A stretch of DNA of 64,000 bases from DOZZ01 sp963792655 (GCA_963792655.1 CAWBWU010000002.1:30415-94414), one strand, 5' to 3'; positions 9,177 to 23,328 are shown, numbered from the stretch's first letter. Translations and numbers: made by a program. The notes: generated from the letters alone by a model not told the origin.

Positions 9177-11861
9177 ATGCGATTGCTGACCGGCCCTCCG
9201 CGATCAGGGAAGACTGCGGAGGTTCTGCGCCTGTTCCGCGAGGCTGCGAAAGGGGCCCACGACGTTCTGGTGCTGGTCCCGACAGCGACGCTCGCGCAAC
9301 ATCTGGCGCACGAACTAGCGCGCGAGCGCGTTACCTTCCGGCGCGGGAATCTGACGACTCTGGCGCAGTTTAGCGCGCAGTCAACTGCCGGCATTGAGCA
9401 AGTTTCAAGCGAACTATTGCATCTGATCGCCGACCAGTGGATCCGTCGTCTCCAGCTTCCCGAATTCAATGGTGTCGTGGATACACGCACGTTCCACTCG
9501 GTCGTCGCTTCCACCATCGGCGAGCTTGACGCAGCGGGAAATAGCGCCGCACAAGTATCGCGCGCCTTCGCGCGTGCGGGCATTCGCGATTCGCTCGCTC
9601 AGGCGTTCCTGAGGGTCTGGATGGAAGTCGAAGCCGAGGTGTCCGCCCGCGGCTACGTCATGCGCGGCGCCCGGCTCGCGCGAGCCGCTGAACAGATCAA
9701 GATCCACGGCCTGAAAGGCATCGCTACTGTCTGTCTGGACGGCTTCGCCGCACTACCTCGACCGGAGCTGGAGTTCATTCGAGCGCTGGCATCGCATGCT
9801 GAGGTTGTCGTCACACTTCCGGATGCGCCGCAGAGCCCGTCAGTGCAGGCCGCGCGCGAGAACTTGCTGCAGATCGGTGCGACCGAAGAGTTGCTCTACC
9901 CAGACCTTGAGGAGCACACGGTCGCGCAAAAGGTTGTGCCGGAGACGCTCGAACGCGAAACCGAAGAGATCGCCCGCCGCATTCTGACGCAACACAAGCA
10001 AGGCACACCGCTGCGGCGTATGGGCGTGGTGATCCGGAATACCGAGACGTACGTCCCGCTGCTCACCACGACGTTCGAGCGTTTCGGTATCCCTTGCCGG
10101 TCGTATGCGGGCGCGCCGCTGCTGGAGCATCCACTGGCGCGCTTTCTCGCGGGTTTGGTGGAAGCCGCGCTTACGGGCTGGGATCACCAGGCCACGATCG
10201 AAGCCTTGCGCCTCAGCCCTGGGGCCGGTGCTTCTAGTGAACTCGACTATCTGGAGTTGAAGGCGCGTGCCAATTACCCGGATCGCGGCTTGTCGGAATT
10301 GCAGGCGCTCATCAATCGGCCGCCTGCGATCATCGAACAGATCGCCCGTCTGACCTTGGGCTTCGGCGGTACGACGAGCGCGAAACGCTGGTCAGAGCGA
10401 ATCGGTCAGCTGCGTGAAGTCTGCACGATCTCTCGATTGCCGCAGTCCTTCGCAGCCCGTGACCGCGCCGTGTACATGCGCCACGCCGATGTGCTGAATG
10501 AGTTCGCGGCCACGCTGGCAGAGACGGCTGAACTCTTCGCACCTGCGGAGCGTCCGGATCTGGCGCAGTTCTGGGCGGCGGCGAAGCTTGCCTTACAGCA
10601 GGCTACCTATCGCCTGCGAGACGACCGCCGCGAAGTAGTTCACCTGTTGAGCGTTCAGGAAGCGCGGCAGTGGGATCTGGATGTCGTGTTCTTGTGTGGT
10701 TTGGTCGAAAAGCAGTTTCCCCGGCGCTACCCACAGAACGCTCTGCTCAGCGACAGCGTAGTGAACCAACTGAAACAGCACGGAGTGGCGTTCCGAACGT
10801 CGGATGAGCATAGCGCGGAAGAGTTATTTCTGTTCAGCGCCGCATTGGGTGCAGCGCGACACCAAGCGGTGCTCAGCTATCCGCGGCTCGACGGGCGCGG
10901 ACAAGAGAATCCGCCTTCACGCTTTTTCGAACTACTCACGGGAGAGGCGCACGCGACTCGTGCGGTACGTCCAGCGCCGCGCATTCCGCCTGCGGGAACA
11001 GCTCCGGTCGCCGACCTGAACTCTCCCGCGTTGTTGGAGTTGTTGAACAGCAGGCTACAACAGGTCAGCCCGAGCGGACTGGAGACCTATCTCAAATGCC
11101 CGCTTCAGTATTTCTTCCGGAAGACGCTTAGCCTGCGAGAGTTTCCCAAACTCCCCAGCGATCGCATGACGTTCCTGGCCAAGGGGCTCATCGTCCACTC
11201 AACCTTGGCAAATTGGGCGAAAAGCCGCGAGCCGATCCCGGCGATCTTCAACGCGGAATTCGATCGCTATTGCGCGCAACACAAGATCCCATCGAGCTAT
11301 GCGCTTGAAGTAACCCGGCTGACTGACCGCAAAATCGTAGAGTCGTTCGCGCGCGCGTTCCGCGAACATCTGAAAGGCGAGGCGCAGATCGAATACGATA
11401 TCGTGCTTGATCTCGATGCGCAGACCCGCATCTCGGGACGCGCCGATCTGGTCGTGCACGAGCCCGCCGGAACTGTCATCTACGATTACAAATTCAGCAA
11501 AGCGAAAAGCACACGCGATCGCGTGGTGGATGAAACCACATTGCAGGCTCCCATCTACATTCACGCCATCGCGCAGACATCCGGTGTTTTCCCGGCGGGC
11601 ATGCTCTACGTCAACTTGAGAGAGGGCGAAGAGTTCAGCCTGGCTGGTTGGCACAACGGCATGACCGCGAAGTACATTGTGCCGCTCGACCCCGAGTGGG
11701 TAAATGGGCGCATGGGTACCGTGGCGAATTCGGTCGCGCAGATTCGGGCGGGCCAGATTATGCCGCGCCCCAATGTTCCTCAGACGTGCGTCTATTGCGA
11801 TTACCGACACGCCTGCCGTCACACGACGGCCGAGTTGGCGCTCGCCGCAGGTGACGAGTGA
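9177..11861 (+). CDS. addB: AddB-like helicase-nuclease subunit with Fe-S/PD-(D/E)XK domain
   Basis: An 894-residue protein fitting the AddB half of the AddAB double-strand-break resection complex. A nucleotide-binding motif opens it (TGPPRSGKT, residues 5-13). The middle resembles a UvrD-type fold with VVIRNTETYVPLL and LSVQEARQWDLDVVFLCGL. The C-terminal nuclease has GRADLV...VIYDYKFSK. Four Cys suited to a 4Fe-4S cluster are present: one in YLKCPLQYFF and three in CVYCDYRHAC at the end, the AddB pattern. It is shorter than Bacillus AddB (about 1,160). Its TGA overlaps the addA GTG start. Recombinational recO follows addA. Confidence 0.88.
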   Translation: MRLLTGPPRSGKTAEVLRLFREAAKGAHDVLVLVPTATLAQHLAHELARERVTFRRGNLTTLAQFSAQSTAGIEQVSSELLHLIADQWIRRLQLPEFNGVVDTRTFHSVVASTIGELDAAGNSAAQVSRAFARAGIRDSLAQAFLRVWMEVEAEVSARGYVMRGARLARAAEQIKIHGLKGIATVCLDGFAALPRPELEFIRALASHAEVVVTLPDAPQSPSVQAARENLLQIGATEELLYPDLEEHTVAQKVVPETLERETEEIARRILTQHKQGTPLRRMGVVIRNTETYVPLLTTTFERFGIPCRSYAGAPLLEHPLARFLAGLVEAALTGWDHQATIEALRLSPGAGASSELDYLELKARANYPDRGLSELQALINRPPAIIEQIARLTLGFGGTTSAKRWSERIGQLREVCTISRLPQSFAARDRAVYMRHADVLNEFAATLAETAELFAPAERPDLAQFWAAAKLALQQATYRLRDDRREVVHLLSVQEARQWDLDVVFLCGLVEKQFPRRYPQNALLSDSVVNQLKQHGVAFRTSDEHSAEELFLFSAALGAARHQAVLSYPRLDGRGQENPPSRFFELLTGEAHATRAVRPAPRIPPAGTAPVADLNSPALLELLNSRLQQVSPSGLETYLKCPLQYFFRKTLSLREFPKLPSDRMTFLAKGLIVHSTLANWAKSREPIPAIFNAEFDRYCAQHKIPSSYALEVTRLTDRKIVESFARAFREHLKGEAQIEYDIVLDLDAQTRISGRADLVVHEPAGTVIYDYKFSKAKSTRDRVVDETTLQAPIYIHAIAQTSGVFPAGMLYVNLREGEEFSLAGWHNGMTAKYIVPLDPEWVNGRMGTVANSVAQIRAGQIMPRPNVPQTCVYCDYRHACRHTTAELALAAGDE

Positions 11862-14800
11862 ACTTCTCAGAAGAGCAGCAGAGCGCGATCGATCTCGGCC
11901 GGCTCGGGCTGGACGCGTGTATCGTTGCGGGGCCCGGCTCCGGCAAGACGGCTGTGCTGGTCGAGCGTTATCGCCGGCTCATCACGGAAACCGGAATCGA
12001 TCCTTCGAAAATCCTCGTCATCACGTTCACCGAGAAAGCTGCGGCGAACATGAAGAAGCGCATCATCGAGCACGTCAATCCGGAAGACAAGCTGAAGGTG
12101 CACGAAGCGCCGATTCACACCGTCGACGCATTTTGTGCGCGGCTGCTGCGTGAGAACGCCGTGCTGGCGGGAGTCGAGCCGGGCTTCACGATTCTGGATG
12201 ACCGCCGGGTGCAGATCGAACGCCAGGGCAGCGCGTCGGAAGCATTGAATCAATTCCTTCTGGAACGCCGTGAAGCCATGTTGGAAATAGCCGACACTTT
12301 CGCCGGCTACAACCTTGCCAAGTGCCTGGACGAAGCCTATGAAGCGATCCGGTCATCTGGCGTAGCGCTCGAGAGTCTGCAAACCCAGCCCGCCGCTGCC
12401 CGAGTTGCGGGTGCGCGATATTCTTGCGATCGCCGCAGAATACGAAAAAGAAAGCGCCTCCGCGCGCACCGACGCTCAGAAGTCGCAGCGGGCGAAAGTG
12501 TTGCAGGTCAAGAAAGCACTTGAAGACACGCGGGATGCTGCTGTCCTGTTTAGCGTCGAGGGAAAATTCGGCACTGCGAGAATCTCTGACCGTTGTGTAA
12601 GCCTGTTGCGACAACTGGAAGCGGCCATCGCCGAAGGGCGCTCCATTTTAATTTCGCGAGACACGGAAAGCCGCCGCGCGCTGCTGGGCGAGGTTCTCAT
12701 TCGCCTCGATCGCATTTATACCGCGCGCAAACGCGAGCTGGGCTCACTTGATTTTGCTGACCTCGTCTCCACCACAGTTCAACTTCTGGAACGGAATCCT
12801 GAGGTACGCGAACGGCTGGCCCGCCAGTACGAGCAGATCTTCATGGATGAGTTTCAGGACACCAATGAAGTGCAAAACCGGCTGCTGCGGCTGTTGCGCA
12901 GTTCCAACAACTTCTTTGCTGTCGGTGATGTCAACCAGTCGATCTTTGGATTTCGGCACGCAATCCCTCGCGTATTTCACGAGTATCGCGACAGCGTGAA
13001 GAGCCGCGAACATCATCTGAGTGAACTCGCAGAGAACTGGCGCAGCCGCGGCGAGATACTGCGCGCGGCCGAACTCATTACGCACGGGGTCACGGGTGTA
13101 GAGACGAGGCCGCTCCATGCGCGGAAAGCGTTCAGTGAGAAGTCGTGTCCCAGCGTTGACGTGCTCATGGCGAACGTGAAGGAAGGTCGTGAAGAACTGG
13201 AAGCAGACCTGGTGGCGCAGCGCATCCTGGAACTGCACCGCACGTTGCGGATCAGAGATGGTGAGGCGACGCGCCCGGCATGCTTCAGAGATTTCGCGAT
13301 CCTGCTGCGCAGCGCCGAAAATCACATCGCCCGTTTTGCGGCGGCACTCGACCGCATTGGCATTCCCCATCTGTTAACGCGACGCGCAAACTTCTTCGAT
13401 GAACGCGAGGTCATCGATTTGCGCCGTGTATTGGCGGCAATCGCGAACCCGATGGATGACATCTCGCTCGCAGCGGTCTTGCGCTCACCGCTGGTTGCGG
13501 TTTCGGATGAAGCACTACTGGTGCTGAAGCAGCAGCCGACGCTGGCATCGGGGCTCATGCAAATCGAGGAGCACGCGCGTGGTTTGCTCAACCTGCAGGA
13601 CTGGCAGCGGTTGCTCGCCTTCCGCCGCAACCTTCAGTCATGGCGCGCTGCGCAACCGCATATCGACCCCGAACGGTTATTGCTGCGCGTGATGGACGAT
13701 TCCGGATTTATCTGGAATCCCGCTACCAGCGAAGGCGCGAAGATCGAGAAATTCCTGAGCATCGTGCGCGGTTATGGACAAAGCATGGGCTTGCGTGAGC
13801 TTTGCGATCTGCTCGAACGCATGCAGATCGACAACGCGCGGGAGCAGGACGCCCCGCTCGACGAAAAGTTGGATGCGGTCCGTTTGTTGACCGCCCATGC
13901 CTCAAAGGGCCTGGAGTTTCCGATCGTCGTCATTCCGGCGATGAGCAGTAAGGTCAAGACCAGCCTGCCGGAGGTGCTGTTTACGCCGACGCACGGCTTA
14001 GGGGCGAAGTGGAAAATCCCCGGGACGCTCAGCGCAAGCTGCAGCGATCACGTGCATGCGGCGAACACAGCCGAGATGCAGGACCGCGATGAGGAAGAAG
14101 CACATCGCCTGCTCTATGTGGCGCTCACTCGCGCGGAAGACCATCTCGTCCTCTCCTGGGGCGGCAGCGGATCGGCCGAGTGGGCGAGCGTTGTGAACAA
14201 CCAGCTCGGCCTCTCGCGCGTCACTGCGGACGATACGCCTCAAGTGATCGAATGCGTGTCGCCTTATGGGCAGCCATTCGCCGTGCGAGTACTGCGGGCC
14301 ACCGCGCTACCCGAAACCCGCGGAGTTCACTACAACGAAGGCCGCGTTCCGGAGCCGGAAATTCTGTACCCGCCGGAGCAGGTTGGGCAGCACGATAGCA
14401 GCGCGTCCGTAACCTCGCTTACGCAGTTTGCGATTTGCCCGCGCAAATATTTCTTGTCGCGCTATCTGGGGCTGGAGGCTGCGCCGCGAGCGAGGCGCGA
14501 GCGAGTGATCGATCAGGACGAAGCGCCTGAGCCGCGTCTCGACGCCGGTGAGCTTGGGACGCAAGTGCATCGCCTTCTCGCCGGCGAACGCGTCCCAGAT
14601 ACCGACCTGCGCGCGATCGCCATGGCCGACAACTTTGAACGCAGCGCTTTGAGCAAACGCGCCAGAAAAGCGATGCGCCAGGAACGCGAGTACGAATTCA
14701 TGCTCGCGATTGACGACATGATCGTCAGCGGCACGATCGATCTTTGGTTCCAGGATGCGCGCGGGACCGTGGTGGTCGATTACAAAACCGACGACGTCTC

Positions 14801-15131
14801 ACCAGCCGAAGCGGTCGAGCGCGCGCGTGATTACAGTCTGCAGTTGCGTCTCTACGCGCTGGCTCTCGAGCGCGAGAACGGCGCGCGGCCCACGCACGCG
14901 TATCTGCACTTCCTGCGGCCCGATGTGCTGATGGAAGTAGACATCAGCGGTGATCTCGAAAACGAAGTACTGCAAGCGGTCACCGCGCTGATGTCGGCGC
15001 AGGATACGGGCGATTTTCCGCTGCACGAAGCCGCGCATTGCCAGCGTTGCGCGTTCTATCGCGGCCCTTGTCCGGCAGGCACTCCAGCAGCGCCGTTGAA
15101 GCCGGAACCAGAACTCGCTGTGCTAACCTGA
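11858..15131 (+). CDS. addA: AddA-like UvrD/PcrA-type helicase-nuclease, one frameshift
   Basis: The gene starts with GTG overlapping addB and reads in one frame to about 12,395, then continues seamlessly in another frame to 15,131. The first part carries Walker A (AGPGSGKTAVLVERY). The second carries Walker B (DEFQDTNE), the QSIFGFRHA motif, motif V (TAHASKGLEFPIV), motif VI (LLYVALTRAEDHLV) and a C-terminal RecB-type nuclease (GTIDLWF...VVVDYKTD). Together they make a roughly 1,090-residue AddA. With AddB it would unwind and degrade broken ends and load RecA. The single break between intact halves suggests a one-base sequence error. Confidence 0.9.
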
Positions 15132-15156
15132 GGGTTCCCGTTTCCGTGCTGGTTTT

Positions 15157-15930
15157 ATGCCCGCTCGCGTGAGCGAAGCCATCGTTTTGCAGACCTATCC
15201 ACTCAAAGAGTCTGATTTGATCGTAAGTTTTTTGACGAGGGATGCAGGCAAACTGCGTGGTGTGGCGAATCGTGCGCGCAAACCGAAGAGCGCATTTGGT
15301 TCCGGCCTGGAGCGGCTTTCGCAAGTGAACATGTCGTACTTCCAGCGCGACAATCGCGAGTTGGTCAACCTGCGCTCATGCGATCTGTTGCAGACACAGT
15401 TCGCGCTTCTCTCCGACTATCACGCTGGCGTTTCGCTCGACTACTTCGCTGAAATTTCTGAGCAGTTGTTGCCCGCGGAACAGCCCAATGAGCGGTATTT
15501 CCGGTTGCTGCTGGCGGTGCTCGAATATCTCCGCGCGGGTTCGGAAGGCGCAGTCTGGAAGTGCGTTACTTACTTCACTCTCTGGGCCGTGCGGCTTGCC
15601 GGATTGTTGCCTGAAATGAACGTCTGTCTCGAGTGCGGAAGCTGGCTCGACGATCCCGCTGCGCCCGAGAAAGCGTATTTCAGCCGCGGCCGTTTTGGGC
15701 TCTACTGCAATCACTGCCGGCGGGCGCTTGAAGTGCGTAACACCTGGGAGCTCAGCATGCACTCGCGCGAGCTTGCGCAGGCCATGCTGAAGTCGCCCAT
15801 CGCTTCACTTCCCGAAGGACTTTGGACGCAACAAACCGCAGCCGATCTGCGCCGCTTTCTGGTGCAGCAGATCGAAGCACAGATCGAACGCCGCCTGATC
15901 ACCGCACCACTACTCGAAGCCGCCGCCTGA
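15157..15930 (+). CDS. recO: DNA repair protein RecO
   Basis: A 257-residue RecO, which anneals ssDNA and loads RecA with RecR (RecFOR pathway). The N-terminal OB-fold begins EAIVLQTYPLKESDLIVSFL, the usual RecO start, followed by GKLRGVANRARKPKS. A zinc-binding pair is present: CLECG near residue 160 and YCNHC near 186. It lies 25 bp after addA and 4 bp before glyQ, placing a second recombination gene in the addAB run. Confidence 0.92.
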   Translation: MPARVSEAIVLQTYPLKESDLIVSFLTRDAGKLRGVANRARKPKSAFGSGLERLSQVNMSYFQRDNRELVNLRSCDLLQTQFALLSDYHAGVSLDYFAEISEQLLPAEQPNERYFRLLLAVLEYLRAGSEGAVWKCVTYFTLWAVRLAGLLPEMNVCLECGSWLDDPAAPEKAYFSRGRFGLYCNHCRRALEVRNTWELSMHSRELAQAMLKSPIASLPEGLWTQQTAADLRRFLVQQIEAQIERRLITAPLLEAAA

Positions 15931-15934
15931 CCGC

Positions 15935-16819
15935 ATGCACTCTTTCCAGGAAATCATCTTTCAACTCAAGCGCTATTGGGCAGAGCGCGGCTGCATCATC
16001 ACCGAACCGTTCGATGTGGAGGTCGGCGCGGGCACCATGGCGCCCGAAACGTTCCTCCGCGTGCTCGGTCCGAAGCCTTATCGTGTCGCGTATGTGCAGC
16101 CCAGCCGCAGGCCTGCGGACGGCCGCTATGGTGAAAATCCTAACCGCCTCTACAAGCACCAGCAACTGCAAGTCATTCTGAAGCCGGCGCCCGAAGATGT
16201 AATTGAGCAATATCTGGGTAGCCTCGAAGCGATCGGCATCGACCTGAAGCAGCACGACATCAAGTTCGAAGAAGACAACTGGGAGTCGCCAACATTGGGC
16301 GCGTGGGGCGTGGGCTGGCAGGTGATGCTCGATGGTCTCGAGATCACGCAGTTCACTTATTTTCAGCAATGCGGCGGTGTGGACCTGGACCTTGTGCCCG
16401 CTGAACTGACGTATGGGCTGGAGCGCTTGTCTGCATTTCTGCAGGTGAAAGACAGCGTGTACGACATCGATTGGACTGATGGCGTCACGTACCGTGACGT
16501 GCGCTTCGAAGATGAGCTGCAGTATTCGGTGTACAACTTCGAACTGGCCAGCGTCGAAGCGCTCTGGAAGTTTTTCGATTTGCATGAAGCCGAGGCGCAG
16601 CGGTTACTGGCGCAGTACCCGAAGTTCGAAGACAAGCCGAAATTTCCGCTGTTACCCACATACGATCACGTGCTGAAGTGCAGCAATTTGTTCAACACGC
16701 TCGATGCGCGCGGTGCGATCAGCGTGACGGAACGCGTCGGCGTGATCGCACGAGTAAGAAAGCTCGCGGTGGGCGTGGCGCAGGCATGGATGGACCAACA
16801 CGCAGAGGTGACGGCGTGA
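15935..16819 (+). CDS. glyQ: Glycyl-tRNA synthetase alpha subunit
   Basis: A 294-residue catalytic subunit of the tetrameric bacterial glycyl-tRNA synthetase. The N-terminus MHSFQEIIFQLKRYWAERGC and the motifs VGAGTMAPETFLR and YVQPSRRPADGRYGENPN are highly conserved in GlyQ. Length equals the family norm (about 290-300). The beta subunit follows after about 50 bp. Confidence 0.97.
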   Translation: MHSFQEIIFQLKRYWAERGCIITEPFDVEVGAGTMAPETFLRVLGPKPYRVAYVQPSRRPADGRYGENPNRLYKHQQLQVILKPAPEDVIEQYLGSLEAIGIDLKQHDIKFEEDNWESPTLGAWGVGWQVMLDGLEITQFTYFQQCGGVDLDLVPAELTYGLERLSAFLQVKDSVYDIDWTDGVTYRDVRFEDELQYSVYNFELASVEALWKFFDLHEAEAQRLLAQYPKFEDKPKFPLLPTYDHVLKCSNLFNTLDARGAISVTERVGVIARVRKLAVGVAQAWMDQHAEVTA

Positions 16820-16868
16820 GTAACAGGCCTGTCTTGGCCGGGCCGGCACGCACACCTTTCAGCGGTGA

Positions 16869-18827
16869 ATGCGCATGAACTTCCTTCTGGAAATCGGCGT
16901 GGAGGAAATTCCGGATTGGATGATTCCGGATGCCCTCGAACATCTGCGCGCAAAGTGTTCGGAATTGCTGAATGCCGAATTGACGGCCGACGCCACCGCG
17001 CGCCGCCTGACCGTACGCGGCACCGGCATTCCCGAACGCGAGCAGGATCGCGAAGAGCAGTTGACCGGGCCAGCGACGTCAGCTCCGGCCGCGGCAGTTG
17101 CAGGCTTTGCAAAGAAGCTGGGGGTCGCGCCGGAACAACTCACCGCAACGAAATCATCGAAAGGCGAGTACTGGACGTTCCAGAAGAAAACAGAAGGCCG
17201 CAAGACGGTCTACATTCTTGCCGACGCGCTCCCCCAGATCATCGCCGCCATTCCCTTTCCTAAAGCGATGTACTGGACCGGCAAAGGCGGCATTCGCTTC
17301 ATTCGGCCTATCCGATGGATTGTTGCGCTCTTTAATGACGAGGTGATTCCCTTCTCCCTTGCCGGCGTCCTCTCGAATAATGAGACGAGCGGGCACCGCC
17401 GTTTGGGCAAGCAGTGCATCCCGGTTACGTTCGATAACTACGAACAAAAGTTGAAAGAGAACGGCGTGATCTTGAGCGCCGCCGAACGCCGCTCGAAGAT
17501 TCTCGACGGCATTCCGGTCAAGATCAAGCCTGACCCCGAACTGCTCGAGGTCCTGACTTACCTGACGGAGCAACCGACGCCGATCGTCGGTAACTTCGAT
17601 CCGGAGTTCCTCAAGCTGCCCGAAGAAGTGCTGATCACGGTGATGCGTCATCATCAGAAATATTTTTCAGTTGAAGACGCAAACGGCAAGCTCGCACCGC
17701 AGTTTGTCGCTGTGATGAACACCGCAAGCGATCCACAAGGCTACGTGCGCCAGGGAAATGAGCGCGTGCTCAAAGCGCGCTTCAACGATGCAGCATTCTT
17801 CTGGAACTTCGATCAGAAGAAATCTCTGGCCGATCGCGTGGGCGATCTGGCGCACGTCACATTTCAAGCCAAGCTCGGCAGCTATCTCGAGAAGACGCGG
17901 CGTAATGTTGCACTGACCAAAGAACTCGGCGGTAACGAGCATGCGCAGCGCGCTGCTCACCTGGCGAAGGCCGATCTCACCACGGAGTTGGTCAAAGAAT
18001 TTACCGAACTGCAGGGCCAGATCGGCGGCCTGTATGCGCGCTTCCAGGGCGAGCCTGCGGAAGTTTCGCAAGCCATCTATGACCACTACCGCCCGGTCAG
18101 CATGGAAGATGCAATACCGGGCACTCCCACCGCTCAGCTAGTGGCGCTTGCGGACAAGCTCGACACGCTGCGTTCCTGTTTTGCGATCGGCCTGATTCCC
18201 TCCGGTTCGAAAGATCCTTTCGCGCTTGCGTCGCGCAGCGCAAGGCGTCATCCGTATTCTGATCGAAGGCAGTCACCGGCTGAATGTGCAGAATCTGATT
18301 CAGCACGATGCCAAGCTCAGCGAGTTTTTGCTGGATCGCGTGCGCTACTACTTCCGCGACGTAAAAGGCTACGCCTACGACGAAGTGAACGCGGTCGTCG
18401 CTTCGGGGTGGAACGATCTAGTGGATGTTGCCGCGCGTCTCGAAGCATTGCGCGCCGTCCGCCCGACGCCTGACTTTGAACCGCTCGCCGCTGGGTTCAA
18501 GCGCATCAACAACATCCTGAAACAAGCCAACTTCACAAGCGCCGGCACAATCAACCCCAGCCTGCTCGAAGTTGGACCCGAAACCGAATTGTTCAATGCG
18601 TACACACGCGTGAACCAACAAATTCAGAACCAGCCTTATCGCAGCGTGCTCGAAACCATCGCGTCGCTGCGCCCGCAGGTTGACCATTTCTTCGACAAAG
18701 TTCTGGTCAACGCCAAAGACGAATCCGTGCGGCAGAATCGTTTAACACTGCTGCATACGCTGCTCGCCGCATTCTCAGGCGTCGCAGACTTTTCCGAAAT
18801 CGTAACCACTTCCCAGGAGAGCAAAGC

Positions 18828-18831
<4 letters not shown>
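16869..18831 (+). CDS. glyS: Glycyl-tRNA synthetase beta subunit, one frameshift
   Basis: The beta subunit binds tRNA-Gly and is needed for charging. The N-terminus MNFLLEIGVEEIPDWM is canonical; ATG 16875 could be used instead of 16869. Reading is intact to about 18,228 (SGSKDPFAL), then continues one frame over as RRAAQGVIRILIEGSHRL to the stop, giving about 650 residues, somewhat shorter than the usual 690. GlyS is essential in organisms using the alpha2beta2 enzyme, so this break is most likely an assembly indel. The stop overlaps the ppdK start (ATGA). Confidence 0.92.
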
Positions 18832-21567
<2,736 letters not shown>

Positions 21568-21583
21568 GTCTGAGGGCCGCGAG

Positions 21584-21641
21584 ATGGACACAGATGAATA
21601 CAGTTTTTAGATTCGCGTGCATCTGCGGCATCTGTGACTAG
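21584..21641. repeat. Intergenic inverted repeat / probable dispersed repeat
   Basis: Between convergent ppdK and the SDR gene lies GATGGACACAGATGAATACA, then TTCGCGTGCATCTGCGG. An 8-bp perfect inverted repeat is present: CACAGATG at 21,589-21,596 and CATCTGTG at 21,629-21,636. The wording resembles a widespread intergenic repeat type in GC-rich soil bacteria; that resemblance is from memory. As a hairpin it could also act as a bidirectional terminator, although the 32-nt loop is long. Confidence 0.5.
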
Positions 21642-22465
21642 AAATGCATTCCACCGCTGCAGATCAATACTTCTCCAGTAACGAAGTCGCTCAGCGGTGA
21701 ACAGAAAAACAACACGGGCCCTGCGGCCTCTTCGACGCTTCCTGCGCGTCCGAAGGGGCTCAGGGCCTTCACTGCATCCAGCGTCTTCGGTTGCACCCCT
21801 ACAGGAATGTCACGGCCTTTGATCGCAATGGTTGCAGCTTTCTCTTCGATCGGCTGAATCAGGCGCGTTTCAATCAAACCAAAACCGACGCAGTTTACGT
21901 TGACGTTGTAACGTCCCCACTCTTTCGCGAGCGTGCGCGTGAGACCAATCACTGCGGCCTTGCCCGATGAGTATCCGGCCTGCCCCGGGCCACCATCCGT
22001 TGCCGCGATCGACGTGATGTTCACGACTTTACGCATCACGCGTTTGCCCTGTGCGCTCTCGGACTTCGCCCACTCGCGAATGAACTTCGATGCCGCGCGC
22101 AGCACACGAAACGGCGTGACGATGTGAATGTCGAGCATCGCCTGAAACTGCTCGTCGCTCGTCTTCTGGATCACGTTGTCCCAGGTGTAGCCCGCGTTGT
22201 TGACGATGATGTCGAGTGAGCCGAACTGTTCCACCGTGGCGTTCACCAGCAGTTCTGGAAATTCCGGACGCGTCAGATCTCCCGCCAGTTGTCCCGCGCC
22301 CACTCCCTTGGCCGCTACCAACTCGCGTGCTTCTGCGCAGGGTTCCACGTCAAGGTCGTTGATCATCACGTTCGCGCCGGCTTGCGCCAGTTTCAGTGCG
22401 ATGGCGCGTCCAATGCCCCGCCCCGAACCCGTGACCAACGCCGTCTTGCCGGCGAGCGAGATCAT
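21638..22465 (-). CDS. SDR family oxidoreductase (FabG-like)
   Basis: A 275-residue short-chain dehydrogenase. The cofactor motif is TGSGRGIGRAIA at residues 12-23, followed by NNAG near 90. The catalytic Tyr/Lys pair is in YSSGKAA, and a PFGRAGSVEEAAGPVLFF segment follows. It is slightly longer than FabG (about 247). Its ATG overlaps the dapD stop (ATGA), so it is the last gene of the lysine operon, but no step of lysine synthesis needs an SDR. Substrate unknown; a role in fatty-acid or polyhydroxyalkanoate reduction is as likely. Confidence 0.88.
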   Translation of the reverse strand: MISLAGKTALVTGSGRGIGRAIALKLAQAGANVMINDLDVEPCAEARELVAAKGVGAGQLAGDLTRPEFPELLVNATVEQFGSLDIIVNNAGYTWDNVIQKTSDEQFQAMLDIHIVTPFRVLRAASKFIREWAKSESAQGKRVMRKVVNITSIAATDGGPGQAGYSSGKAAVIGLTRTLAKEWGRYNVNVNCVGFGLIETRLIQPIEEKAATIAIKGRDIPVGVQPKTLDAVKALSPFGRAGSVEEAAGPVLFFCSPLSDFVTGEVLICSGGMHF

Positions 22466-23328
22466 CTCAAGAAGTCCTCAAGCTGAATCTTCGTGTCGGT
22501 CTTTTCGTCACGGTATTTGACGATCACCGGCGTATAGAGCGAGATGCCCCAATCTTTGCCGGGGCCGCTTGCGATTGCGCGCGATCCCGCGACGACCACG
22601 GCTTCTTCGGGGATGATCAGGGGCGTGGTCGTCCGTCGCGCGATAGACCTGGTTGCGCACGAGGTCGTAGACCGGCGTCGAGCGATTCAAGATCGTGCCT
22701 GTGCCCAGCACCGCGCGCTTCTTAACGATGGTGCCTTCGTACACGCCGCAATTGCCGCCGACCAGCACTTCGTCTTCAATGATCACGGGCAGCGCGCCGA
22801 CGGGTTCCAACACGCCGCCGATCTGCGACGCCGCCGAGATGTGGCAACGCTTGCCGACCTGCGCGCAGCTACCGACCAGCGCATGCGAATCGACCATAGT
22901 GCCGTCGTCAACCCAGGCTCCCACGTTGATATACATCGGCGGCATGCAGGTCACGCCCGTCCCGAGATAGCAGCCGTCGCGAATGCTGGAGCCGCCGGGA
23001 ACGATGCGCACTCCGCTCGCAGCATCCAGATGCTTCACCGGATAAGTGGACTTATCAAAGAACGGCAGGCGCGCGGCATCGACCGACATATCGACAATGC
23101 CCCCGATGCGAAAGCCACTCAGGATGCCCTGCTTCACCCAGCCATTCACGCGCCATCCGCCCGGGGCAGCCGCGTTCCGGTTCAGCCGCGCGAATCTCGC
23201 CAGCGTTCAATGCAGCTTTGAATCGATCGAACAGTTCGCGGTCCGCCGCGGAATAGTTGCCCGGCTGGTTTTGCAAAGAGCGCTTCGATCGGTTGCTGCA
23301 ACTCAGTTGCTGCGGGCAATGCGTTCAC
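22462..23328 (-). CDS. dapD: Tetrahydrodipicolinate N-succinyltransferase, frameshifted
   Basis: DapD adds succinyl to tetrahydrodipicolinate in the DAP/lysine pathway. A probable GTG start at 23,328 gives MNALPAATELQQPIEALFA and overlaps the end of dapA. The frame then changes near 23,260, 23,155 and 22,640. Conserved pieces are SAADRELFDRFKAALNAGE and a left-handed beta-helix core (DGCYLGTGVTCMPPMYINVG, SQIGGVLEPVGALPVIIED), ending KDWGISLYTPVIVKYRDE. Assembled length is about 285 residues, the DapD norm. All blocks are present in order, so the breaks look like indel errors. DapD plus DapE shows the succinylase branch of the pathway. Confidence 0.88.

Noticed and set aside
12405..15131. Separate 908-residue helicase gene starting at 12,405
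   Set aside because: It lacks Walker A, which sits in the preceding frame, and joins it without missing residues; one frameshifted addA is simpler.
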